From: Podocnemis expansa
Lineage: Eukaryota > Chordata > Testudines > Podocnemididae
Direction: 5' to 3'
DNA: 64,000 nucleotides
Assembly: GCA_007922195.1 (NCBI GenBank)
Contig: ML682059.1
Location: forward strand, 16,273,940 to 16,337,939
Part shown: positions 35,047 through 45,841 of the stretch, piece by piece
Layout: every line of letters starts with the position of its first letter
How positions within the stretch are numbered: position 1 is the stretch's first letter
Program-made: the position numbers and the translations under genes
The notes under the pieces: generated by a model
Told to the model about the DNA's origin: nothing
Databases searched by the model: none
The model's input: the letters and a program-made list of their open reading frames with translations, nothing else

Positions 35047-36689
35047 AACACGAGGGACTGTGAATCTACCCACAGGAAAGCGGGTGCTGGCTGCAAAACA
35101 CATCACAGCAAATCTGTATGGTAAGCTAAAAATAGCCTGGAACCTTAGTTTAGAACATGTTTTTTGTTTTGTTTTGTTTTGTTTTTTGTTTGTTTGGGTT
35201 TTTTTTTTCTATTTGATTATGTTTAGTCCTTGACTTAATAATCATTTGATTTATATTGCTCTTACTTGGAGTCACTTAAAAGCTTATGGTAGCCAAAAAA
35301 CCCTTTTGTTCTATCTGAAGCAGTGCACATGGATTGAGTGTGTGCGGAGACCTCTCTTAGAATGACAGAGCCAGAACATATCAATTTTTTTGATCAATTG
35401 ATGGACAATTGTAAATGAGCTAGCGGGGTGCAGTGGGCAGCTCCGAGCTCTTCAAGATCCTAGTTCCCATGTTTGTGTTTGGGACTGGGTATTTGCTTGG
35501 GGCCTATCCCATGAATGACTGGCCGGAAGGCTTCTCCTCTGGGTGAGAGAACAATTATCTGCAGGAGGCTGGGTATGAGCTGACCCAGGAGCTGGGGTTC
35601 ACACAGCAAAGAGGGGTATTTTGAGGCCCAGGAGTGGAGAATTGGTGTGACACAACTGCACAATCAGTCCAGATAGTGAGGAGGGGTATGTCATACACCC
35701 AGTGCTGTAACTTTGGTTTCCAGTATAATTGTTTTTATTATATCTTCCAAGAGATGCACACATGTCTTGAGGGACAGGGGTTATGTCCTCAGATAAGACT
35801 TGTTCTTAGTAGGGACATTTACAAAATCTGTGCTTTGCAAAGCCTAATAGCACTTCTGTGGAGTTAACAGGAAGAGTTTTAGAAGTGCCAAAGGCATGGG
35901 AAAATTTCTACTGTGTTTTCATTTTCACGGTGAAATCACATTAATGAGGACATTTGGCTTAGAGAGTTAAAATGAAGTCTCATTTACAATAAAACAAGCA
36001 GACAGATGACAATAGTATAATACTCGTAGTTATTTTTTTCCTCTTTTTCTTTTAGACAACTGCTGTAATTCTTGACAAAGAATGTCACTAGCACTGTTTG
36101 TTAATAAAGAGATATATATTAATTCAAAACCACATTAGTTAAAAAATACAAAATTGGAAAGCCTGGAATCTTGTGGTTATAGTTTCACAATCAAGCATGT
36201 CCCCAGTCCTCCACCCACCTATCTATAAATGGGGGCTACCAATTATATGATATTTCTAACTATGTAAGTGGGAGGGTGGATGCAATAGCCTGAGATACTT
36301 CACTCATAGTAGAATAGGGGTTATGGTTCAGTATTGCTTCTGGATATTAAATAAGACCTTGAAAAGGGTTTACAAGATAGCTTTATAGGATATTAACTGT
36401 AGTGATTGTGTCTCTTTTTATGGTAACATCTCTCACCATCAAATCACTTCTTAGGTTCCAATTCCATCCGCTTCATTCAGACAGAACTTTGCTGACTTGT
36501 GTCATTTAAAATGTACCAGCTCAGGTTCTACAGCTCTTTATACTGATTAACACAAATGTAATTTCCTAGCCATTTTTCTTGGTTATAATTCCTCTTACTG
36601 ATGCAGATCTTGCTCTGTTCATTTCTTGGTCCTTCACTATACTCCCAGTTATGTGACATACAGACTTGAGCATCAAATGCGGACTCATG
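35047..36689. other. Intergenic with TTTTG-type simple repeat
   Basis: No gene. About 35400-35700 is GC-richer and may be an LTR fragment, unassigned. T-rich simple sequence lies at 35160-35210. Confidence 0.4.
35160..35210. repeat. (TTTTG)n-like simple repeat
   Basis: Imperfect TTTTG repeats merging into a T-run. Confidence 0.9.
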
Positions 36690-36850
36690 CACCATACATA
36701 TATTGTACATTGCCTTAATTCTGTCTTCTAATGTGTGCTCTGTTGCTCTATTGATGTATCCTAGTTTTTCATTTACATTGCTAACTGCTGCCATCAAGCT
36801 GATGTTCTGAAGCTTTTATCTACTGCCTCTCCCAAATCCTTTTCTGATTA
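36690..36850 (-). mobile_element. CR1/L3-type LINE fragment
   Basis: Plus-strand text such as TGTTGCTCTATTGATGTATCC, AGTTTTTCATTTACATTG and CTGCCATCAAGCTGATGTTCTG is the complement of a common sauropsid LINE ORF2 segment (kkANRMLG.. region). Short and diverged. Confidence 0.45.
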
Positions 36851-39800
36851 GTATTTTGTAGCACGTGTCTATTGAAAGCATAATTCTCTTTCATAACTCT
36901 TATCATCTCAGAAATTATCATCTCAGAAGTTAGAGATATAATAGAACTACTGGGTAATCTAACCCATCTCCTTGTCAATACAGGATATATTGTAGCCCTC
37001 AGGAAAGACGACGTATCAAATGTTAAACTGATAAGACATAGTACTTTTTGATTGAAATCTTATTAATTTACAATTTTCACATTGCCTGCCATACCACCAA
37101 ACATATACACTGTCCTTTTGGCATCAATTCCATTTTGCCTTCTAGTTCACTTATCTGCACAGTTTAAAGTTGAAAAGTTGCATTGCTCCTGATCAGATAT
37201 TGTGATGCTGGCTCGGGTTCAGGAGTGACTGTATTTTGCCTGTTTCCTTTGTCACACAGGAACTGGTTGAAATTTAGATGTGGTTTAATTTTGAGCCCAG
37301 GCTTAAACTTGCCCTTTGAATGACTTCAGTAAGAGTTTTGAGCATGCAAGGAAAGCTGGTTTCGATTCTTGATCTCTAAGATAATGGCTTCTAGAGCTCC
37401 TTAAAAAAGTCAATTACAATTATGACTTGGTAAGCAACCTGACTTTAGAATAAGACTCCTGTTTCTAATACCGAGCTTAGGTTTTTTTCCACTGGACAAG
37501 AAAAGGCGGAAGAGAGACTGGATTCATGTACTGTTAAGACCTTAGTTGTGGAGGTGGAAATAACCCAGAAGAGCTCACCATACTGCGCAAAAACGATAGA
37601 CTGACAGCAGCTGTTCACTATTCCTGAAACTCATGTTGTTTTTGCCAGTGTGTGTGTGTGTGTATGCGCATGACCCTTGCCTTCGTATGTACAACTATTA
37701 GTGCATAGTTCCTGTCCTATTCTAAACCATAACTTCGTAACACTTGATATTCTTTCCCTCTTACTTCTCCAAGTTAAAATGTGTTTTGGACAGCAACGCA
37801 ATAACAGACAACTGTCTTTCTGCAAAATATAGTGAGGTTACTCAGTACAAATGCAATGATCCTCATTTTTTCATTTCAGATCAAAGTAGAAATCTTTTGA
37901 AGTTGAGCTATTTGATAAAATGGGACTTTATAACAAGCAGATATAGAAGTTAATAGGACATAGAGATATTTTATTAAACTGCAAACCATTATTAATATTG
38001 CAGTTTTAACTTGAAAGAAATATGTGAAATGACACCGGAAATTAATTAGATTATTTCATCATTCTTTTACATTATAAACTTTGATACACTTGCATAGATA
38101 TATAGGTACATTGATAAAAAGACACAAAGACAAACAGAATTTTAATGAGTGGGGAGCTTTTATCTACTATCACTTTGTGACTTAATTTTTTCTGTTTATA
38201 CTGCCTATTGATTCCAGTTGAAACCTGCTGTTTTAATGTTGTTATTGATATTCTCTCTGGGTTTTCTTCTAATTCTGGCATTGATATTACCTTGATCGGA
38301 TTTAGTTTATTTGAATTGCCTGTAGGTTTCAGTCTCTGGAGTTTTTCACTGCTTATAGACATGCAAAGATAAAACCTCTCTTTTTATCTAAAAATCCTTG
38401 AGAGACTCTGAAAGATACAGTCGTTTTCTGAGAACATTAAAAACCAAGAGACAACAATCAAAAGGAATATACTTCTCATCCAGTCTATTCAAGACATCAT
38501 TTTTATACACCCTGCATATTCTCTTACATACACAGACTTCTAATCTAGTCAGTTCCATTTTACATTTAGTTACTGTGTCTGGAGAAATTGTTTTGTCATA
38601 AAGTCACAAGTGGTTCCAAGCTCCATGTCACAGGCTTTACCTTTAACAGAGTATGTTTACTGACTTATTTGGAAACTGAAATTGCAGCACTTATAACCTT
38701 GTCTAATACCATCTAGTTAGTCACTCGTATTGAGGATGCTGATGAAAGTTGGTATTTTTATGCTTTCTTAAAATGATTAGTTAATTAACTCTCATTTTTT
38801 GGGAGTGATGTTGCTCTGTAAATATTAGGGAGGAGAACAAAGGACAACTTACATATCAGTTTGTGTCTGGTTTAAAGCTTAGTCGTGTGGTTCCAACAGT
38901 CAATGGTTGCTTTCACAGTATTTCTAAGCCCCTGAGACAGAGAGAAAAACAATTAATTTTCAAAATACAGCTCTCTGACAATGTTACCTTTAAGTGAAAG
39001 GATTTTATGTTTGGTAAAAGTAACACTTTCTGACTTTTTGTCTCTGATGTGTTAGTTTTGTTTCCTCAGTTTATCAGCTTTTCTTTTCTGATCGTTTGGC
39101 TTCATTTCAGCATATGTTCCCTTATTTTTGTTGTTTCTTGCTCTAGGTCTAGTGTTCATTGTCTTTTCTTTACTCAGACTTCTTTGACATTTCATGTTAT
39201 TGAATTGTGTCAGCAATAATTAACATTTTCAAAGCTGTAACTAAACCCAGGTATACATTATTGCCTTATATATGAGCTTATGCTTTATTTAAACACCATG
39301 ACTTTTTCCCACATTACACGTGTCATCAATCAGTTATTTTTGCTATTTGCCAGTTTATGGAATAGTTTATAGTCTAGCATTCTCCCTGTGTAATATAACC
39401 AGGTGTACATTCAGAGAGTGAGAGTGAGAGAGAGGCTGTTTTTACAGGGTTTAACACTGAATTATTATGATGTCAATATAGGTTTAATTTTTATGTCCAA
39501 AGGAATGGCATACAGGAGTAGCTGCACATATGCTATGATAGTAGCTGGCTACTGAAAGGCAGGAGTGCTGCTGGCCCTGGAAAAGACCTGGGGCTCAGTG
39601 CACCAGGACACAGGGCTCGTGCACCACTGCTACAGCTGCCGCCGCTGGCAGCCAGGCAGTCGATGCAGAGCTTGGGCCCCATAAGCCTGGCACCAGCAAT
39701 GCCCCTAGTGAAATGGGAGTATGGGGAATGATGCCTGAAAGTATTATACAAGCAGGGAAGAGAATGGTGGGGTGGAGTTGGAGTTGATGTAGGGGACAGA

Positions 39801-40350
39801 GAATTGAGGAGATTTGTGTGCACTCTGACAATGAAAAGTTGTGTTTGCAGATAAGACTAACTCAAGGTGCTGGGGGATAGGGGATGCTCACTCTTGTGGG
39901 CTTCCTCACTACAGTGGCGTCCAGCATGGGTGTGGGATGGCCTGGTCTGTCCAGTGGTGGGGTTGTGGTCCAGAGCCTCAGCCTGTCTGGCACTGGGGGG
40001 GCCGCTATCCAGGGCAGTCTGTGGTCCATGGCTCATCCAGACCCCAGGGGGTCATTTGGCCAGAAGCCATGGGCCGTGCACTTCTGCCCCACCCCCTAGA
40101 TTGGTTCGTCTGGAGCAGATCATCTAGCCCAGGGGTATGGTGGGCAGCAACAGTCTACTGCTCAGGCTGATTGGGGTTGGATCTGTATGGGGTGATGGGG
40201 CCCCACCTTTAGATCAGAGATTGGGGCCCTGCTTGCAGGACAGGCAGTGGTTAGGGCAGGGAAGTGGTGCTTGCATTCTGGTAGTGTAAGCATTATGTTC
40301 ATTCTCCTTCACTATACTTCCTGCTTGAGGCTGTCAGTAGCTTCCCTTGA
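36851..40350. other. Intergenic, mostly AT-rich
   Basis: No gene. A short (GT)n run lies at 37649-37665. About 39540-40230 is markedly more GC-rich and may be an old GC-rich transposon like those at 24.6 or 61 kb, but no terminal repeats were found. Confidence 0.4.
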
Positions 40351-40358
40351 AGGGTCAG

Positions 40359-40941
40359 CCCTGGTCTACACTGGCGATGAAGTTCAGCATAATGCTGCTT
40401 ATAATGCTGATTATTTTGACCTTCTGTCGCCTGTCTCCACTATCATAGCAGTAAATTAAAAAAAAAAAAAAGAGCTGTAATTCAGCTTGCTAACACCACC
40501 CCTGCAAATGGCATAGCACTGAGGTCGAAATCTAAAATTTGAATTTAAATCCCTGTAGCCAGAAAGTAGCACTAATCTTGCTTTTCCGGTTTCTCCAGTC
40601 TCCTTCCCTGCCTATAGTCCTGGCTAATTTTCATTTAATTCTTCTCTCTGCATGCAGCACTGTGCCTCTCTGCCTGCCTGCAGCAGAGAAACAGCAAGAA
40701 CAGCTTTTCTTGATATTTCTTTTTCTTTAGAGGAGAGGGGAGGGGGTGTGAACAGAGGACGACTGCCATCCCACAAGCTCCTGCACTTATTACCCACAGT
40801 GCAATGCCTTTCAGGAAGTAACATGAGCAGTGCGAATGCAAGACCCTGAACAATGAGTTTGCTGTGATCACTTGCCATCACCTTCTGTGATTTGACAGCA
40901 TGCACTTGAATTAGAATCCCATCTCCAGTATAGACAAGGCC
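40359..40941. mobile_element. MITE with CCCTGGTCTACACTGG termini
   Basis: Inverted ends CCCTGGTCTACACTGGCGATG-like at 40359-40379 and CATCTCCAGTATAGACAAGGCC at 40920-40941 (one strand complementing the other with a few mismatches). Sauropsid MITEs with GTCTACACT ends are common. The target duplication is not clear (CAG / TAG). Confidence 0.6.
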
Positions 40942-42311
40942 TAGGTGGTGCATTCTTCACAAGCAGTCCAGGCAGAGGGGTGAGCTTGTTGCAGAGGACC
41001 CTGTCAAGTTCCTCATTAAAAGAGTTCCTGGCAGTGCTGCTGTGGCCCTTGGCACACTTCTTGCTCTGGTGCAGATTTTTGCCTGTATTTCTGCTCTGGT
41101 GTTCATGGTAAGAGTGGCTCGGTTTCATAATATGTTCAGACAGGATCTTGTGTATCTTGGAATCCTGCAAACTTTTCCCATCTGGTTCTGTATGTGCCCT
41201 TCACACCACAGAGTGAATGAAGGCCATGAGTTGTTGACAGCTCAAGGCAGATGTACGAGGCACAGTTGGATTTTGTTGGAAAGGTAGCACTTGCATACTG
41301 CAAAAGTAATTTGTGTAAGTTACCTGTGTGCTTTTGAGAACTATTTGAGTAAGGGAGTGATTTCTGGCTGAGAAGACCTAAATCAGTAGAATGTAAACAA
41401 GTGACAGGGTAGGTCTATTCTGGAGTGGTCAGAGCAACATAAGGCAGTAATTGGAGGACAATTTACACCAGTTTAATTACCACAACAGTGGGATGTGCTC
41501 ACGCTGGCACTATGCTGAAGTAACTTCTGGTGATACTGACTTAATGCAGGTGGGAACAGAGGTAATAGTCACTGATGCAAGAAAATTAGTGTGTGATCAC
41601 ACAGCTATTGCCACCATTATAAGGAAAATTTGACCGTGGATCTTTTATTTGTAGACAGGACCTAAAGCTTATACCCACTGAGAAGCAGTAACAGTGGGAG
41701 GAGGTATATGTGCTGTGATACAGAAGGGTTACACCCAAAGAAGAGTGATTTGGAGGAAGAGTTGGAATCTGCATATCAGTACTAAATGGTTATATTTGCA
41801 GGCAAATGAATAGATGTAAGAGGCTTTTGAGTATATTTTGGCATTGAAAGCCTTACCCCCTTACTTGGAATTATAGGAAAGAAAATGAGGTGATACCTAT
41901 AGTATGGTACTGAAAGTGTTAGACAGTATTTCCAGGGAGTAAATATAGAAGAGGTTAGTGGGTATGCTTATGAAGAATGGGATGTGGGAAGGTTTTTGCA
42001 GCAAGCCAAGGGGGCTGAGAGTGAGGATGTGTCACATGGAATGGTGTGAGATTTGGATCCAGTGTGATTTCTGCAGTGAATTATGAGCTGGGACTGGAGG
42101 TCTTGAACTCGGTAGTTGTACAAGTAAAGCATCTGTTGTGATATACAGTGCCTGATTCTCCTTTCCTTACACCAGATTGACTAAACTGACTTTAATGGAG
42201 CTACATTGTTTTACCATTATGGGATCAAGTAGAGAATCAAGCTTGCTTTGAAAATTCTGTCACCCATTCATGTGCATATCCCATAACTAGTTGACTCCTT
42301 TTAATTTAAGC
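40942..42311. other. Intergenic, possible diverged MITE
   Basis: No gene. AGGTCTATTCTGGAG at about 41412 and TGTAGACAGGACCT at about 41653 could be diverged inverted ends of a MITE related to the 40359 family; weak. Confidence 0.3.
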
Positions 42312-42525
42312 AGGTTTCAGCGTGGTAGCCATGTTGGTGTAGTTTAGCAAAACAAAAAAGGAGTCTGATGGCACTTTTAAAGACTAACAAATTTCTTTAT
42401 CGTATGAGTTTTTGTGTGAGGGAATCTTATGTTTGGTGAAGTGGGACTTCCTCTCATGAAAGCTTATGCGATGAATACATTTGTTAGCCTTTAAAAGTGC
42501 CACCAGATTCCTTGTTTGCTTTTCA
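42312..42525 (+). mobile_element. Penelope-like or related repeat with hammerhead-type core and long inverted repeat
   Basis: Contains GGTAGCCATGTTGGTGTAG at the left, then arms at about 42349-42399 and 42466-42516 that are inverted copies of one another (about 43 of 51 positions match). Between them, 42434-42463 holds a hammerhead-like arrangement: GGTGAAG, a weak stem, then ATGAAAGC. Related repeats are frequent in reptile genomes. Assignment to Penelope-like elements is inferred from the hammerhead association known for that group. Confidence 0.5.
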
Positions 42526-43117
42526 TTTAAACTGTTGTTTGTTACTGGAAAGTAGTTAAACAGTTAGTTGTATATTGGCAGACATTTAAGCAGCTCATCT
42601 CAGACTCCAAGGAATTTAAATAGTCCACTGAAGGCCAGCTGGCTGTATATATTTGTAGATTCACTGGCACTGAAATATTTAATTGCTAGACTGACTGGCC
42701 ACAATCCAGTTTCCAAAAAAAAAAAAAAGAGTAATTTTTTAACGTTTCACAACAATTTCCTTTCACTGTAATCTATACATTGGTTCTTAAAGAGACTTGA
42801 AAATCTAAGCTGTTTCAAGGACAAGCCATTTTTGAATTCTAGCACTTTTTTAGAAAAACCAAGAAATGTGTTAGATTTTGAATTTATTCTAGCTCATTTA
42901 TGTGTTCCTTGATTCTTTTAAAACTTTCTCCCAAATTTCTCCTTGTTTGAGAGGACTATGATGTTACAATTTTAAGATTAAAAGGAATTAAAGGTAGTGC
43001 AATTAGTGTATGAAGGGTACCCAACATTTTCCATTATTAATAGACTTGGGTAGAATTCAGTTTTTTAAAATAATTTGTATATGACTTCAATATTTCCTTT
43101 AAGCACTTTTATTATTA
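42526..43117. other. Intergenic, nothing recognised
   Basis: AT-rich, with an A-run at 42716-42728. Nothing else seen. Confidence 0.5.
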
Positions 43118-43930
43118 TAGAATCATAGGGTTAGAAGGGACCTCATGAAGTCATTGAGCCCAACACCCTGCCAAAAAAGCAGGACCACTCTCGCTAAATT
43201 ATCCGAACCAGGGTTTTGTCTAACTGAGCCTTAAATATCACCAAAGATGGGGATTCCACCACTTCCCTAGGTAGCCCATTCCAATGCTTCACCACTCGCC
43301 TAGTAAGAAAGGTTTTCCTGATATCCAACCTTGACCTCCCCAGCTGCAACTTGGAACCATTGCTCCTTGTTCTGTCCTCTATTACTACTGAGAATAGCAG
43401 AGCTCCGTCCTTGTTGGAGCATCCCTTCAAGTAGTTGAAGGTTGCTATCAAATCCCCCCTCGGTCTTCTCTTCTGAAGGCTAAATAAGCCTAGTTCCTTC
43501 AGTCTTTCTTAATAGGTCTTGTGCTCCAGCCACTTCATCATTTTTGTTGCCCTCCACTGGGCTCTTTGTCATTTGACCACATCCTTTTTGTAGTGGGGAG
43601 CCCAAAACTGGACACATTATTCCAAATGTGGCCTCAGCAGCACAGAACAGAGGTATATGATAAGGTCCCTTGATGTGCTGGTAACATGTCTACTGATGCA
43701 TCCAGTATGCCATTGGCCTTTTTGACAGCAAGAGCACACTGTTGACTCACATCCAGCTTCCCATCCACCATGACCCCCAGGTCCTTTTCTGCAGTGCTGC
43801 TACTTAGCTGATCGCTCCACAGCCTGTAACAGCGCATGGAGTTTTTCTGTTCCACGTGCAGGACTTTGCACTTGTCCTTGTTGAACCTCTTGAGATTTCT
43901 ACTGGGCCACTGCTCCAATTTGTCTATTTA
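43118..43930 (-). mobile_element. CR1 LINE, ORF2 C-terminal third and 3' end
   Basis: Starts on the plus strand with TAGAATCATAGGGTTAGAAG, the complement of a CR1 3' end. The minus strand encodes the end of the reverse transcriptase region (43918-43634: NLKRFNKDKCKVLHV, EKDLGVMVDGKLDVSQQCAL, AVKKANGIL) and then the C-terminal domain (43451-43194: [31 protein letters not shown]). The two parts are in different frames. 5'-truncated, fairly young. Confidence 0.9.
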
Positions 43931-45681
43931 CATTTTATGTTTACATTTGTCTGTTTACATTTTCACAAATGTAGAGAATTATGCCTTGAAGCTATTTTTA
44001 TTTATTTAAATTTTCACCGTTGTGGAAAAGTCAGACAATATATCAAAAAATAATTATTTAATGCCACTAGATATTGAGATTCAAAAAGTTAAAGCTATAT
44101 AACCCTTAAAAGACAAATGGTCAACATTACATGTCAAGAATACACAAAGTAAAAACCCTTAAATCAAACACAAACAAGTTCTCTAGCGTCACTTTTTCAC
44201 TTTACCTACATTTAAATTCTGATTATTATTGATAGAAATATTTTTTGTTGTTTTTGGGGTGTATGGTGAAGCTGATGTTTACCGACATTTCTCTTTCGAA
44301 ATGTAATCCTTCCAAGCCTAAGTATAAGGCTTTTTATATGGTTTCCATTGCTTATAACTTCACCAAACATTAACTGTTTGGGTTAACATTTTTCCATACC
44401 AGGTCTGCCTTTGGCAGAATTTTTCTGGAAAGTAAATGTGGTTCAGCTATTTTCTTATGAGAGTGCTAGCATTGGTGGTGCAACAGCAATGACAAGAGGC
44501 CGTGTTTCCCTCAGTCTCTTCTTCATCCCTCCCCCTGCCAGGGATGAAGCTGTCAGACCAGAAGCCTCATACTTGGCTGATTCAGTCCACCATTGAGAGC
44601 AGGTTACAGGAGTAGCCACTAGAGAGGAGGATACCAATATCAAAGGGAAGGATTGGGTTAAGAAGGTGAAGGGTAACTGTTCCTCCCCACTAGGTTATGT
44701 TTGGTGGAGAGACGGGTGCAAACAAAAACCAGAGGAGTTAATGAAATAAAGCATGGAGGATGTGGAGCAAAATAGACAGTGCTGGGAGGATACCAGCTCC
44801 TTTGGCTGCACCGGGTGAGGGGTGGCTGCAACTGTAAAAGGTGTAGAGAATAGAGAAGGAAATAAAATGGGTAGAACTACAAATACTGGGAAAGTGCAGG
44901 TGCATGGGGCAAGCAAAGTTGGGTGGTGCATGGGAGATGGGGAACAAAAAGCTAGAGGGGTGTCCAGGCAGGACAACATACTACAAGGGAGGGAGGGACC
45001 ACATGAAAACCATAATAGGGGCTGGTGGGCAAGCGAGAGGGAAGAGTAAAAGGCCCCACCAGGAGGTGAAGGGAAAGGCAGGGAGAATCCAAGAATGCAT
45101 GTGCACCCATATCTGCTTGCAAAATTAGACTCTGTGCCACATAAATAGTCCCAGAGTGTGTGGGTGGGGGAGGCAGATGATAAAGCAGGGCATCAGATAG
45201 TTGTCAGAACCAAGGAGGAGGGCGGAGTGGATGGAGTGCAGGGAGGCCTCCATGGCACAAATGGGCAGTTCAGTTGCCATAGCAGAAAATCCAGCAGCAG
45301 TTATGTCTCTGCCCACAGAGTCACAAGGTGTAGGAATGAGTCAGATGATCACAGGAAGAGAGAGGCGGGTGTCATAGTTGAAGAAGTTAAATGCCCTTGT
45401 GGAGGAAGTGAGTCTATTCCAGGTGTGAGAGTTCCTATGTAATGCTGGGCAAGTAAGTTAAAGCAAAATGTTCCCATGTGACCACTAACCATGTGCACTC
45501 CGTTTTCTGGGTGCCTGACTTATGATATTGGAACCAGACTCACCGAACTCCCAAGTATTCATAACTGCAGCTGAAATAGATGCAGCATTGCATGGAACAT
45601 AAGGATGAGGTGCCTGAGACTGGGCACGCAAGATTAGTGGACACATGGCAATTTTGGCTTTAAGCATTGTGCTTCAGCTAC
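43931..45681. other. Intergenic, nothing recognised
   Basis: No gene. About 44600-45480 is purine-rich and GC-richer than its surroundings, origin unknown. Confidence 0.4.
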
Positions 45682-45689
45682 ACATTATA

Positions 45690-45833
45690 TAGGCCTTGAC
45701 AAATCAATGGTTCTGGTTGCCATGGTGACCAGTTTTAGTAACTCCACTGCAGAAGTGTAATGGAGGAACACTCTCTGGTGACCAAAAGTAAAATTGCTCA
45801 TGCCTAGCTGTGAGCCAATTTTGTCTATCCCTG
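45690..45833 (-). mobile_element. Short hAT MITE (CAGGCCTTGACAAAT family), copy 1
   Basis: 144 bp with ends TAGGCCTTGACAAATC and ..ATTTTGTCTATCCCTG. Inverted copy of 58502-58655, sharing GGTTGCCATGGTGACCAGTT and the CTCCACTGCAG segment. Flanking 8-mers ACATTATA and GAATAATA match at 5 of 8. Confidence 0.7.
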
Positions 45834-45841
45834 GAATAATA

